From Caprella mutica (lineage: Eukaryota; Arthropoda; Malacostraca; Amphipoda; Caprellidae): DNA of 64,000 bases. Below the pieces are notes generated by a model. It saw only the letters and a list, made by a program, of their open reading frames with translations, did not search any database and had not been told where the DNA came from. Both the position numbers and the translations under genes were made by a program. The stretch is from positions 1-64,000 of the forward strand of contig CANNZV010003159.1 of the NCBI GenBank assembly GCA_947561585.1, given 5' to 3'. Shown piece by piece: positions 44,047-55,522 of this stretch (within the stretch, counting starts at the first letter, position 1; the number at the start of each line of letters is the position of its first letter).

Positions 44047-44980
44047 TTACCCATCCAGAGTAGAGTTGTCCTTGTTCTCGTTTTCAAAATAATATTGGTC
44101 GTTCGAATCAGCGTTGGTGTTCGAACCGACATAAGCTCTTAACCTGGTCATGACGTCATCTATGCTGTCGACTGTGACGCACTCTGTTATTTCTGCTCTG
44201 CAGTGAGGACAGCTGTACCTGAAATGCAATAGAAGAGTTAGTTCTAGTTCCCTGAAGAATGAGTACGTATTATATGAATATGTTACGTATAGGCTGATTT
44301 TTGGTGATAGAAAAGTACCTTATTTTAATAACATTTGAAAAAAAAAAATTGGTGATCAAAATCCTCATAGTCAGAGAGAAAGTTATGGTGGTCACAATGA
44401 AGATGGAATAACATAGCCTAATTTTTATGGCTTCATCGTAATTTAATACTTGGGTAAATGTGAATTCTTTTAACTAATCCTTCAATATATCTATTATTTT
44501 TAGTAAGACTTACTTAGATGTGCTGCTGTCAGGTCCAAACCAATATTTGATGCAAGGTGTGCAGAACATGTGGGTGCACTCCAGCAGTATCACGAAATCT
44601 CCTTCATCTTTTTTGTAGCAAATAATGCACGTGGAAGCTGTTTCCTGGGTAGTTTCTTTGTAACTTTCTAATTTTTTAATCCACATTTGGCTCGTGGCCG
44701 TTGAAATAACGTTTGCATTTAATGATTTCAAGTTAGGTTTATTTCCTAATAAAGAATCATCATCTTCGACAAGCGGTAGTGTAATTTGATTTTCAAAATG
44801 ACCTTCGATTATATCTAATAAATGTCCGTATTCGTTGATTGCTCTATGTATAACCATTTGAACATGCAAGAGCTCCCCATATATGGACGAAAAGGAATTA
44901 TTTTCTGAGAATTCTTCAATCACAGAAAGAATAGATGCCTCGCTTGGCAGTGTTTCTTCGTTTAAAGGTGGTGATGTCAT
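44047..44980 (-). CDS. RING-finger protein, family copy 7 (putative E3 ubiquitin ligase)
   Basis: Exon 1 runs 44980 to 44514 and exon 2 runs 44218 to 44047, phase-2 intron of 295 bp; 212 residues. The start ATG gives MTSPPLNEETLPSEASILS, grouping with copies 3 and 5. The RING is complete (C118, C121, C135, H137, C140, C143, C159, C162) with the consensus LLECTHMFCTPC. The pre-RING block is LLGNKPNLKSL, KKLESYKETTQETAS. After the RING come ITECVTVDSIDDVMTRL and a polar tail (Asn/Asp/Glu, ending STLDG). The intron contains AGAGAAAGTTATGGTGG, a word shared with the 34-bp minisatellite at 55990-56450. Intron 1 (45025-46662) holds a short satellite. Confidence 0.87.
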
Positions 44981-46074
44981 CGTGAAAATCTCAAGTTTTG
45001 GAAAATATCTTTTCCCGTCACAATCTGAAAAGTAGAAAGTCTTATCAGATATTAGCTGCGTTAGTTTGAAAAATTGCCATCAATATCATAAGAAGTCGTT
45101 CATATTCCTAGCAAAAACGCAGGATTTTAAAGTCAAGCTGCTTGGATGTTGGCTGCGTCAAATAATTATGTTAGAATTTAGATGATCATTAATTAGATAA
45201 TGACAGGATAGTTTATGTCTGAAATGACAGCATTTTTCGAGAAAATGAAGATGTATGTAATTATTTAACAAAGATTTTAACGATTGGATCTTTAAATTAA
45301 TTCCAGATCGATGATCTTGAATCTCTATGTACGCTTACAATATGGCTGAATATCTTCGTAATAATCAATATAGTTAGTTAATCAAATCAAGATTTATCAT
45401 AAATTCATGTATTTTCTGCTCTATATACCGAATTAGCGCTATCTCAAGATTGCGCTGACAAACATGTTCCATACCCTTATAAATCTTGCGTAATATACAG
45501 ATTACCACGCAATATTCATAATCTTAAAAGCGCGCATCGCAGTCTTAAGATGCAAAAATCGGTATATTGCGTGGATTATATAGAAAATAGAAAATAATCT
45601 AGTTAAATGAATCAAAGTCACAGCAACTTATTTTATTACGGGCTGTTGAAATAACAAACATCGGCATGACGTCATAACTCATATATTTACTTCCATCGAC
45701 ATACTGTATGTATGGTAAATTAAACGAGAGTTTCGTCAATGATGAATTCAAAGCAATTATATTTTAATATTTCTTTTCAATTATAGATTATTAATATTTA
45801 TTCTATCTTGTAATATTAGAAAAAGAAAGCAGAAAATATTAAATTTAATGTTAGATATTTAGAGTCTGCAGAAAGGTTACAGGTTTCGAATTGAATTATA
45901 AATTCTAGTTGGTATTGATGACGTCATACTTATGTAACAGATGATAAATGTACATGTAATGTAGTTACAAACTAACTATTGATAAATTCATTAGTAGTTA
46001 GACAGTGGGAATTAACAACTTTACATGTTAATTATTTACGAAATGTCAACTATGTAAAGAAATAATAAAAAAAT

Positions 46075-46220
46075 TATTGTTGAGCTGTATCACAGATACA
46101 ATAATTAACTAAATAGTTACTATGAAGTTGTATCACAATTACAACTAATAAAAAAAAATTGAGATGAATCACTGATACAACAACTAATAAAGTAGTTATT
46201 TGTGAGTTGTATCACAGATA
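46075..46220 (+). repeat. 40-bp satellite, three to four decayed units, in intron 1 of RING copy 7
   Basis: GAGCTGTATCACAGATACAA, then AATTAACTAAATAGTTACT, and further diverged units. Same orientation relative to the gene as in copies 5 and 6. Confidence 0.8.
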
Positions 46221-46662
46221 CAGAATATATAAAAAAGCGTATAAATGTCAATATATCAAACAGAAACCAAAAAAATATGAAGGTAATTCTTCTTCAATTA
46301 AGATAATATTTTATAACATCATCGATTCATAAATTTTTTAAATTGATATTCAAATGGCCATATCGAAATCTCATTCAATTGCTACCTGTAAATGTGCAAA
46401 ATATTCAAATCAAAGTCATATTTGTAATTAGTAAAATAGAGTACAACAAACGTTGCACTCCCACCTTTTCGGTAGGCCTAATGTTCAAATTACCACGTGA
46501 GTCATCACTAAAAAGTAAATACTCTTTTCTCTTATAAAAATTGGAAGTTTTTCCTATTAAATTTATAACTATCATCTCAATGATTTGAATTACTGTTTAT
46601 AAGCATAAAAGCAGACAAAACAACTTGAAGAAGATAAGCCTAACAAAATTTTAACTGTTTAC

Positions 46663-46900
46663 CTTTTCTTCTGTCGGTTACGAAATCACTGTTTGCCCGT
46701 TCACTGTAAAATGTCTTGTTCGGATGTACGTAGACCCTGAGACCAATGTGTTAGGATTGTATTTCACACCAATGTGTTAGGATTGTATTTCAGCTTATGG
46801 TGTTCTAAAGACTCGAACTGTAATGATATTCTTCTGTGTTTTCGACAAAAAATAGATAATCCGTGTATTTTCATGGATTTTACTTCTCACTCATTTTCTC
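46663..46900 (-). other. Inferred noncoding first exon of RING copy 7
   Basis: First-exon block with donor AAAAG|GTAAAC (intron from 46662); the paired acceptor is at 45025. A 34-bp internal duplication (CACCAATGTGTTAGGATTGT twice, near 46741-46790) is unique to this copy. Confidence 0.45.
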
Positions 46901-47405
46901 ATTACTAAAAATTGAAGTAGGAAAGAAGTTCAAGTTCCAAATTCATAATGTTGTTGTAACATTGATAGTTCAACTTGAATAAAATAACCTACACCCATTA
47001 TTTTTGTTAGATTATTATTTTTCCGTTTTAATTGTTACTTTAATAGAATTAACTAGTACCTATAGTTTTTACAATATTATTGTGTAGTTTTGCTGTATCT
47101 TCAAGAAAGTGGTAGTCAAGTTGTGTCTCTAAAACTTTTTTTTTTTCATTTTAGCAACTTAAGGAGTAATGATCTATATTAGTGACTGGTGAGAGTGGTA
47201 GTCAAGTTGTGTCTCTTCCATTAGCGTATCTGTCACCACAAACCTTGTTTGGCGTCTCCGAGTCTAGAATTTGAAATTAAACGCTACCGAGTAGCAGAAT
47301 ACAGAGTATGATAAAGTGAACACGGAATTGGAAAGTGAATGTGGAATTTGGATAGTGAATACAGAATATAGATAAACAAAAGAATTATGGAAAATGAGAT
47401 CTAAT
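46901..47405. other. Cassette edge, no gene
   Basis: AT-rich. GTGGTAGTCAAGTTGTGTCT occurs twice (about 47110 and 47198). From about 47270 begins a run of ATACAGA/GTGAATAC words. Nothing coding. Confidence 0.3.
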
Positions 47406-47409
47406 TTGT

Positions 47410-47812
47410 ATGTATCACCACATATCCACAGCTGTTGTATCACCACATATCCACACCTGTTGTATCACCACATATCCACAGCTGTTGTATCACCACATAT
47501 CCACAGCTGTTGTATCACCACATATCCACAGCTGGTGTATCACCACATATCCACAGCTGTTGTATCACCACATATCCACAGCTGGTGTATTACCGCATAT
47601 CCACAGCTGTTGTATCACCACATATCCACAGCTGTTGTATCTCCACATATCCACAGCTGTTGTATCACCACATATCCACAGCTGGTGTATTACCGCATAT
47701 CCACAGCTGTTGCATCACCACATATCCACAGCTGTTGTATCTCCACATATCCACAGCTGTTTCATCACCACATATCCACAGCTGCTGTTTCACAACATAT
47801 CCACATTTATTC
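47410..47812. repeat. 25-bp minisatellite CACCACATATCCACAGCTGTTGTAT (16 units)
   Basis: Unit CACCACATATCCACAGCTGT plus TGTAT. Variants are GGTGTATTACCG, TTGTATCTC and TTTCATCAC. A block of four units (GGTGTATTACCG ... TGTATCTC) is repeated, so part of the array grew by larger duplications. Three overlapping open frames in different phases show it is repeat-driven. Each unit contains CAGCTG. Confidence 0.95.
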
Positions 47813-48059
47813 TCTTCTTCACTTTCATGAGGTACAAATTCCACCCAATCTCCTGGTCTCATTTTCTTCTGTTTTTCGGCATTCGAATATCTTCAGAAAT
47901 ATGCCCACTGACAGTCATGAATATTTTAACCCAAGATTACTTTTTGCTTTACTGTGATAAGATTCTGCTGTAGGTTATATGCCGTGTATCTAGAAGATAA
48001 CTGTACTTCATCTTTATAAGCTTTGCATTGAAATATTTTGGTTCCCTTTTACTTTGTTC

Positions 48060-48692
48060 TTCCATTAATTTTCTTCCCCATCACTCTGTTGTCCATCACT
48101 CTGTTGTCCATCACTCTGTTCTCCATCACTCTGTTCTCCATCACTCTCAGCCCCATCTCTTTGCTCCTCCATCACTCTGTTCCCCATCACTCTGTTCCCC
48201 ATCACTCTGTTGTCAATCACTCTCAGCCCCATCTCTTTGCTCCTCCATCACTCTGTTCCCCATCACTTTGTTTCCCCATCACTTTGTTTCCCCATCACCT
48301 TGTTTCCCCATCACTCTGTTTCCCTATTACTCTCTTTCCCCATCACTCTCTTTCCTCATCACTCTGTTTCTCCATCACTTTCTTCCCCATCACTTTGTTT
48401 CCCCATCACTTTGTTTCCCCATCACTTTTTCCCCCCATCACTTTGTTTCCCCATCACCTTGTTTCCCCATCACTCTGTTTCCCTATTACTCTCTTTCCCC
48501 ATCACTCTGTTTTCCCATCAATCTCTTTCCCCATCACTCTCTGTTCTTCATCACTCTCTTCCCCCATCACTCTGTTTCCTCATCACACTCTGTTCTTCAT
48601 CACTCTCTTTCCCCATCACTCTGCTTCCTCATCACACTCTGTTTCCTCATCACATTCTGTTCTTCATCACTCTCTTTCCCCATCAAATCCCC
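48060..48692. repeat. 15-17-bp minisatellite CCATCACTCTGTTCCC
   Basis: About forty units of CCATCACTCTGTTTCC, pyrimidine-rich on this strand. Blocks recur: the run through GTTTCCCTATTACTCTCTTT occurs at about 48316 and 48476 (160-bp period), and CAGCCCCATCTCTTTGCTCC twice. Open frames in three phases are by-products. Confidence 0.95.
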
Positions 48693-48759
48693 GAAATGTT
48701 TCCTGTCCCTCTGTCGTCACTCTTTTATAACCAGAGACCTTCTTCTGCTCAGTCCTGCA

Positions 48760-48862
48760 ATGAATATTCGTGAGTTCTTGTCCTGGCAATGTTCGGACGA
48801 ATGCTCTTTGCATATTCGAGAGCTTGTGTCCTGGCAATGTTCGTACGAATGCTCTTTCGAGT
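48760..48862. repeat. Two copies of a 63-bp repeat
   Basis: TGTCCTGGCAATGTTCGGAC/TGTCCTGGCAATGTTCGTAC, each followed by GAATGCTCTTT. Downstream to 49029 is an open frame continuing from the minisatellite with no recognisable protein. Confidence 0.75.
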
Positions 48863-49144
48863 TTGAAGATAAGCAGATGTCCCATGAAAGAGACTGTGGA
48901 GACCAGGAGACAGTGTGGAAGATAAGGAGAACAACTGAGACCTCTTTAGTCCACAGGATTTGCCTCTCTCTAAACACCATGTCTTTGTTTATAAGATATT
49001 ATCCAGAGATGTTATGGCTTCGCTATTGATGATTGAGAAGAGATTTGAGCTTTTATGGTTTGGGTGACGAAAAGATGGAATATATCCACATATTCTTCAT
49101 TGCAATTGATTATCTATAATTGTAAATCCTATGAGTGTAGAATT

Positions 49145-49352
49145 AGTGTCTTTTTGACATCCGACCGAGTCATCAGTAGAAGTAGGTATAGACATTGTAT
49201 CACCTTTTGTGTACCGTTGGTGTCATTTTGATGGCAGAGTCGCTAGTAGAAGTAGGTATAGACACTGTATCACCTTTTGTGTACCATTGGTGTCATTTTG
49301 ACGTCAGAGTCGCTAGTAGAAGTATTTATGAACACTGTACCATCTTTTGAGG
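49145..49352. repeat. 70-bp tandem repeat, three units
   Basis: AGTAGAAGTAGGTATAGACA begins at 49175 and 49245, and a variant at 49315. Each unit includes TGTATCACCTTTTGTGTACC and GGTGTCATTTTGA. Confidence 0.9.
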
Positions 49353-51190
49353 ACCATATCGTAGTTATTATTTTATTTCCTATTCAAATCTCCCCCATCT
49401 TTTTTTATTGAGTCACGCGGAGATAATTAGTCTCTTATTGCTCTCTCTAGTCAGTCAAATTATCAAGAGAACTCATCTGGACAGTTAGCCATGGTCAAAA
49501 CGTCGCTAGTTACACCTGCTGCTGCACTTAGTTTAACATTTGGTATTCACTGACACAGCGTAATTAGCTGAACTTCAGTCGTTAGAACTACTTCCGAAAA
49601 GTTCTTTAAAGAGAAATGACGGAAAACTCCAAAAATCTGTAAAGACTGATTGAATCTTACGAAGAAATTGATTTCTTATTCCAAATGAAAACACTCACAG
49701 TAATAGAGTAGTTGGTGTTAACATAGATCACGAAAGACCGTTTTGAAATTTCTTAAAGACAATTTGGTTCATCACCAACGTTAACACCCTCTTTCCAAGT
49801 ACTAGGAGAGTGAACTCAAATATTCACCACCATAATAAATAGATGCAAATAGAAAAAAGACTCAACATAACGTATGTAAACTGAAGCGGAGTACGTATAT
49901 CTCTTCATTTTTTGACATACAGGCAGCATCTCCATCTGGTCACTCTCAGTTTTTCCTCATGTCATCCATCTTCATCTTGAACATAAAATAAGTTCTCATG
50001 ACTGAAAATTCGAATGTGTCCGAGGGCATATTTCGGTGCAGATTCGAAGTCGCAAGAAAATATACCCTTAAAATATTCCAATGTGAGAGAAATAGCTTGG
50101 CTGACGATACACCAAAGCTTTTGGATATTCATATTCAGAAGCTTTTTTTTGTAACATCTTTCTTTAAAACATAACATTTATTATGAATTTATTTATTTGA
50201 AGTGCAAAATGAATATTGATAATAAATTCGAAAAGGAAATAAAAAAAATTGGAAAATAATTCACGCAGTGTAAAATTTCTAGTTTTTTTTTTATTAAGAA
50301 TATTTCTTGAAATGAATACTTTTTCAACTCAATGTAGTTCATATCCCCACCGTTAGACAATTACGGCGCCACTTTATCATCACGTTTTTATTTGAACAAC
50401 TAATTAATTCATAGCTACTTAGCCTAATTATATTTCAATGCTAAAGAGCTTTTAGAAGAGTTTATTGTATGTTTTGAACTAGGTATTAAATAATCATCTT
50501 TTACTTAAGATAATTGACCGGATGCAGTAATTACGTTTAATCAAGGGGATCGACCCATTAAATTTGGTGAAAATAACCATTATTTCTCTTTTGCTGGAAA
50601 ATGGTGTTATGGCTGTGGCTTTCATATCTCAATTTTTGGGGGGATACTATCACTAGAATCCGTCGCTCCACTTGGGGGTCCAAAGTACGGCAGATGGGGG
50701 TCGAAAATAATTGTTTTTGGTTACATATATATTCCTTGCAAATTTTAGAACAATCGGTCTACAATTATAAATGTTTTTTGAAAATTGAATCGATCTAAAT
50801 ACTGAGAATATATATAAGTTTTATTATCAAATTAAGTTAGTTACTTTTATAAAAGTATGAAAATATATATAACTAGATAGTACTATTTTATTCCAAATTC
50901 GAATGAATTTTTTTTTCAAATCTGTTTTTATTTATGATTTCGATTCCCATCATTATAATTCACCAAAAAATACTAATTCCATTAAATATGAAACTGATAA
51001 AAAATGCTTCCCTATACACGCTTTCAGTATTATGATGTGACAATTTTCGATTGAATTCAACTTCCTATGTGTAAATTGTGTATCATTCCGGTAGGAGAAT
51101 ACAATCAATATTAGAGTAAACTGATTAACATTAAGTTAACCATATGTTTTTCAATGTATCAATTTAATTAAATAAATCTTCAACGATAAA
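49353..51190. other. No gene recognised
   Basis: AT-rich unique-looking sequence. Short frames at 49962-50177 (-) and 50601-50798 (+) have no motif or conservation clue. AT composition alone explains them. Confidence 0.3.
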
Positions 51191-51194
51191 GGAA

Positions 51195-51345
51195 AAAAGT
51201 TGTAAGATAATATAACCATCAAGAAATTATCAGGAAGATTAATGGTCCTAAAATGATTCCTTGAGGTATACCAGAATTTATTTCTCGCTTATTAGATTAT
51301 AATTTACTCAATGAAACTGGTTCTACGTCGCCAACTAAATAAGGT
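51195..51345 (-). pseudogene. LINE reverse-transcriptase fragment
   Basis: The minus strand reads NKREINSGIPQGIILGPLIF, the conserved S-G-x-P-Q-G-x-x-L-G-P block of non-LTR reverse transcriptases (fingers/palm motif 4). An in-frame stop precedes it, and stops follow where the catalytic YxDD block should be reached. A short dead remnant whose clade cannot be told. Confidence 0.7.
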
Positions 51346-52980
51346 CAGACCTTAAAAATTCATTTATGCCACGGTATAAAGAATGAAGTATGATGTATTC
51401 ATAGTCAAACATGAATATTCAATATAATAGAAGAAAGAACCAGAAGTGTGGGATAGTTAACTTACACATAATTTATGTTATTAAGGACACGTTATTCTTA
51501 ACGGGCAAACACTCTAGAAAAATTTATGTCGGGGTCCTAGAATATTATCAATATATCCTCTTAATCTGAATGTATCCCACCATAAAAATTTATTTTATAA
51601 AATGTCCTTCTTCATAATCATTATCATTTTTATCATTTGCAATTTGGTGAAGATTAGCAAACCAAACAATATAACTTTAATGACAGTAATATCCCAATAA
51701 TGTTATCGCATATACCCATCGAATAAAGTTCCAGGTAACATTATAGTAATTAAACAACAAGCTTTTCACCTGATTAAAACATGAAGGCATTACTATGATC
51801 ATATCTCTCACATAATTATAAAATGTAACCACATTAGTTCATTGCTTCCTCTTCATTCATTCATTTATGAGCAATTTTTGTAATTGACTTACTGTGTGTC
51901 AGGTCATGTCAAAATATAGTCAGCAATTTTACCTGTGAGAATAACAAGACCATTTCCTTAATTACAGGAATAGGTAATTAGAAAAAAATATACACTAAGT
52001 GATGATTAACAGAAGTAATGTACAGTCAAAGAAAATAGTAATAGATTTTTTTGGATGCATGACGAAAAATTTGTAAAATTTTAATCAAATAGAAAATTAG
52101 AAAACTGAAATTTGTGAGTCTGTACCTAACACCTTGCTCATCTGTTTGGTAACTATTCACACTATTTTCAAAAGGTATATCTCACTCTATACAGTTTTTT
52201 AATCAAACTGTCGATGGCTTTCACTTGCAGTCTATCAATTATCGATTCTTTACAAGCTATTGTTGTTTTCTTTAGTCTCCTGTATATTTTCCCAACTAGA
52301 AAACATCTCTTTTTACCAATAATTCTAGATGTACAATAAGGCGAGAATATGTGGTGAAGTTGTGTGAAAATAATCCCTATGGGACAGACAGCTGATATTG
52401 AATATTTTACAAGGCTTCCCATAGAAGAGGATATAATCATTATTGTTGCAGATAAATTGGTTTAGATAAGTGTAGTTAGTGTGTCAATTATACGTTAATA
52501 TTATATGCAAAATATCTACCATTTTTTTAGACCGAATCATGTTAACTCCAACTTTCCGAGTACTGCGACGTTCACAACTTCTCAAATCTTAAAATTAATA
52601 AATCACAATATGTGTGTATCAGACGTCATTTCTTAGATTAATCACATTATGCATATTAGGTATATTAATGAAATATGAAGCTTAATTTTATTCTGGTATT
52701 TGATATTTTGTTCAGAAAATACAAAATTTTCGATTTAAAATAAAGGAAATATCAATTTAATAATAATTTTATGGTTTAATCCTCTCAACGATTTTTAATT
52801 ATATTTAAAACATCATTTCTATTTGTTGTTAAGACTGCATTCTCATTACGACGAGTTAGCAGGTGGCCAGTTGATTACCCGTCCCATGAAAATTACATTC
52901 TTCAAGAATCTGGTAAGAAGTAATATTTTACAAGGGCTTTTGATTGTGAAGACTTGAGTGAGTGAGAAAGAGAGTAATAT
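51346..52980. other. No gene recognised
   Basis: AT-rich. 51425-51530 matches 54985-55180 (ACACGTTATTCTTAACGGGC). The 90-codon minus frame at 52168-52440 is Ile/Ser/Lys-rich with no recognisable motif. Left as non-genic. Confidence 0.3.
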
Positions 52981-52987
52981 TGCAGTA

Positions 52988-54035
52988 GTGTTTTACTCTC
53001 ACTAATTCATGAGGACACAGTAGGTATCTTTTACTCGCACTAATTCATGAGGACAAAGTAGGTATCTTTTACTCTCACTAATTCATGAGGACACAGTAGG
53101 TATCTTTTACTCTCACTAATTCATGAGGCCACAGTAAGTATCTTTTACTCACACTAATTCATGAGGACACAGTAGGTAACTTTTACTCTCACTAATTCAT
53201 GAGGCCACAGTAAGTATCTTTTACTCACACTAATTCATGAGGACACAGTAGGTATCTTTTACTCACACTAATTCATGAGGACAAAGTAGGTATCTTTTAC
53301 TCGCACTAATTCATGAGGACACAGTAGGTATCTTTTACTCTCACTAATTCATGAGGACACAGTAGGTATCTTTTACTCTCACTAATTCATGAGGACACAG
53401 TAGGTATCTTTTACTCGCACTAATTCATGAGGACACAGTAGTTATCTTTTACTCGCACTAATTCATGAGGCCACAGTAGGTATCTTTTACTCTCACTAAT
53501 TCATGAGGACACAGTAGGTATCTTTTACTCGCACTAATTCATGAGGACACAGTAGGTATCTTTTACTCGCACTAATTCATGAGGACAAAGTAAGTATCTT
53601 TTACTCGCACTAATTCATGAGGACACAGTAGGTATCTTTTACTCTCACTAATTCATGAGGACACAGTAGGTATCTTTTACTCTCACTAATTCATGAGGAC
53701 ACAGTAGGTATCTTTTACTCGCACTAATTCATGAGGACACAGTAGGTATATTTTACTCGCACTAATTCATGAGGACACAGTAGTTATCTTTTACTCGCAC
53801 TAATTCATGAGGACACAGTAGGTATCTTTTACTCGCACTAATTCATGAGGACAAAGTAAGTATCTTTTACTCGCACTAATTCATGAGGACACAGTAAGTA
53901 TCTTTTACTCGCACTAATTCATGAGGACACAGTAAGTATCTTTTACTCTCACTAATTCATGAGGACACAGTAGTTATCTTTTACTCACACTGATTCATGA
54001 GGACACACAGTATAGGTATCTTTTACTCGCACATT
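52988..54035. repeat. 38-bp minisatellite, about 27 units
   Basis: Unit ACTAATTCATGAGGACACAG followed by TAGGTATCTTTTACTCGC. Period exactly 38 bp. Variants: CTCTCAC/CTCGCAC/CTCACAC before ACTAATTC, GGCCACAG and GGACAAAG, TAAGTATC and TAGTTATC. Combinations recur in blocks, so several units were duplicated at a time. No spacers, so not a CRISPR-type array. Confidence 0.95.
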
Positions 54036-54325
54036 CACATTAGCAAGTGCCTGTCTAATATAATTTTTGCAACAAAATTTGCTTCTTTTCCTAGTTTTCG
54101 TATCTAGCATTCTCGAGGATGAATCTACTCACAAAATTATGTCGTAACAAACTGTATGGTTATCGCGAGGGCTTTCGAACCAATAATAAAGTTTGCTACG
54201 ATTTGGTAACGCCGAACCTGTGAAACTGACAAATAGTATTGATCCCTTGAGGTTCAATCGAACTCAGATTATGAGCCACTACTTGTTCAATTGAAGGAAA
54301 TAGAGGAATTCTTGGTTGCTGTATT

Positions 54326-54966
54326 ATGTTTAGGGTTGAAGAACTCAACAAGAAGTAGTTTTGAAATTTCCCAATCTTTAAGAATCCTTCGTGGTCTCCG
54401 TCTTCAGGGGTAACATTTATTAAAATACAAGCGATTAATAATTTACCTACTCGTAATCATGAAACATATCATAACTTGTATTTTTTTATACATTTCAATT
54501 TTAATTTCTGACTATCTTTTTAACTATAGGAACTATTTACTAAAGGACTTCGTATGCTCTATTTAAAAAGTTATCCTACCCATGTGTATAATATGATTCT
54601 AATTTTCTCCTATTAAAAGTATGCTAACATTGTTACAATATCCTAACATTATCAAAATCTAAACTATGGCCTGTATCTCTATTATGTTAATATATCTATG
54701 ACTATTCTACTCTCTTAAGTACATTAGATTTATGTTCCTTAATTCTATCACCTAACATTCTACATGTTTCTCCTACGTATTTACTAACACAATCCTAACA
54801 ATCTATCTAGTATACTACATAAAATTTTATTCCTTCTTTAATCTCCCTTTTTGAATAATCTATCATTTTAATAAATGTTACTCCTGAAGACGGAAACCAC
54901 GGAGGATTCTGAAGCTTGGGAAATTTCAAAACTACTTCTTGTTGAGTTCTTCACCCTAAACATAAC
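54326..54966 (-). mobile_element. Penelope-like element relic with inverted flanks
   Basis: Arms of about 100 bp (54326-54424 and 54866-54966) are inverted copies: GAAGAACTCAACAAGAAGTA, GAAATTTCCCAA, GAAGACGGAAACCACGGAGG. Between them the minus strand encodes a broken GIY-YIG endonuclease. Penelope-type retroelements carry such a domain and often have rearranged flanking repeats. The reverse transcriptase is absent. Confidence 0.65.
54575..54815 (-). pseudogene. GIY-YIG endonuclease remnant of a Penelope-like element
   Basis: One minus-strand frame gives VY*IDC*DCVSKYVGETCRM, then LGDRIKEHKSNVLKRVE, RDTGHSLDFDNVRIL and NRRKLESYYTH. The order V-Y-x-I-x-C-x-x-C, Y-V-G-E-T, R-I-K-E-H, D-T-G-H, R-K-x-x-E is that of Penelope endonucleases. 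At least eight in-frame stops, most of them TAG or TAA, show it is dead. Confidence 0.75.
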
Positions 54967-54989
54967 TACTTGTTCAGTTAAAACTTAGG

Positions 54990-55185
54990 ACAAAGACCAG
55001 AAGTGTGTATAGTTCAATTATTACACAAATATTAATACTATTGAGAACACGTTATTCTTAACGGGCAAGTACACTAGTTACAAATATTGATACTATTGAA
55101 AACACGTTATTCTTAACGGGCAAGTACATTATAATACAAGTTTTGATACTATTGAGAACACGTTATTCTTAACGGGCATCAAACT
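54990..55185. repeat. About 60-bp tandem repeat with ACACGTTATTCTTAACGGGC
   Basis: Three units (about 55035, 55095, 55160), each ATTGATACTATTGAGAACAC then GTTATTCTTAACGGGCAAGT. A single relative lies at 51475-51515 with the preceding GACCAGAAGTGTG word also shared. Confidence 0.85.
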
Positions 55186-55343
55186 AGTTATATAAATTCT
55201 ATTTTTACACAGATTATATTAATAATGAGCTACCAAATCTCGTATATACCTACTATGATTCTTTCCCTAAAATACATTCATTTACTAGGATTAAACAGAA
55301 TTTAGAAGATTATTGTAGAGTATATATCAACGATACTGATTAC

Positions 55344-55522
55344 CAGGGCTGGGACAATATGCTCTAAGAACTATAGATCCCAAAAATATTACAGACGGAG
55401 AGAATTAAAGAGTATTGAATGGTTCTACACCAGCGGTATATAGTATTCGATACCATTGCAATTAGTTTCGTCTATGATATTTTCGGGATCTATAGTTTTT
55501 AGAGCATATTGTCCCAGTCCGA
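55344..55522. mobile_element. hAT-like MITE, 179 bp
   Basis: Inverted ends CAGGGCTGGGACAATATGCT and TCGGACTGGGACAATATGCT (reversed), both continuing into AACTATAGATCCC. Flanked by CTGATTAC and CTGACTAC, an 8-bp duplication with one mismatch, as in hAT elements. No coding. Confidence 0.65.

Noticed and set aside
47394..47957. 187-codon frames of His/Ile/Ser/Thr repeats
   Set aside because: Three overlapping frames over one 25-bp minisatellite; 25 is not a multiple of 3, so the same peptide cycles through every frame.
48028..49029. 333-codon frame
   Set aside because: Two-thirds is the CCATCACTCTGTTCCC array; the remaining 110 codons show no motif, and competing frames exist.
52168..52440. 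90-codon minus-strand frame
   Set aside because: No recognisable motif, no paralogue in the window, and chance-level length for AT-rich DNA on inspection; left unannotated rather than called a gene.
52988..54035. Hammerhead-ribozyme satellite (suggested by the nearby Penelope relic and CATGAGGAC word)
   Set aside because: The required CUGANGA and GAAA core elements are not present in the unit.
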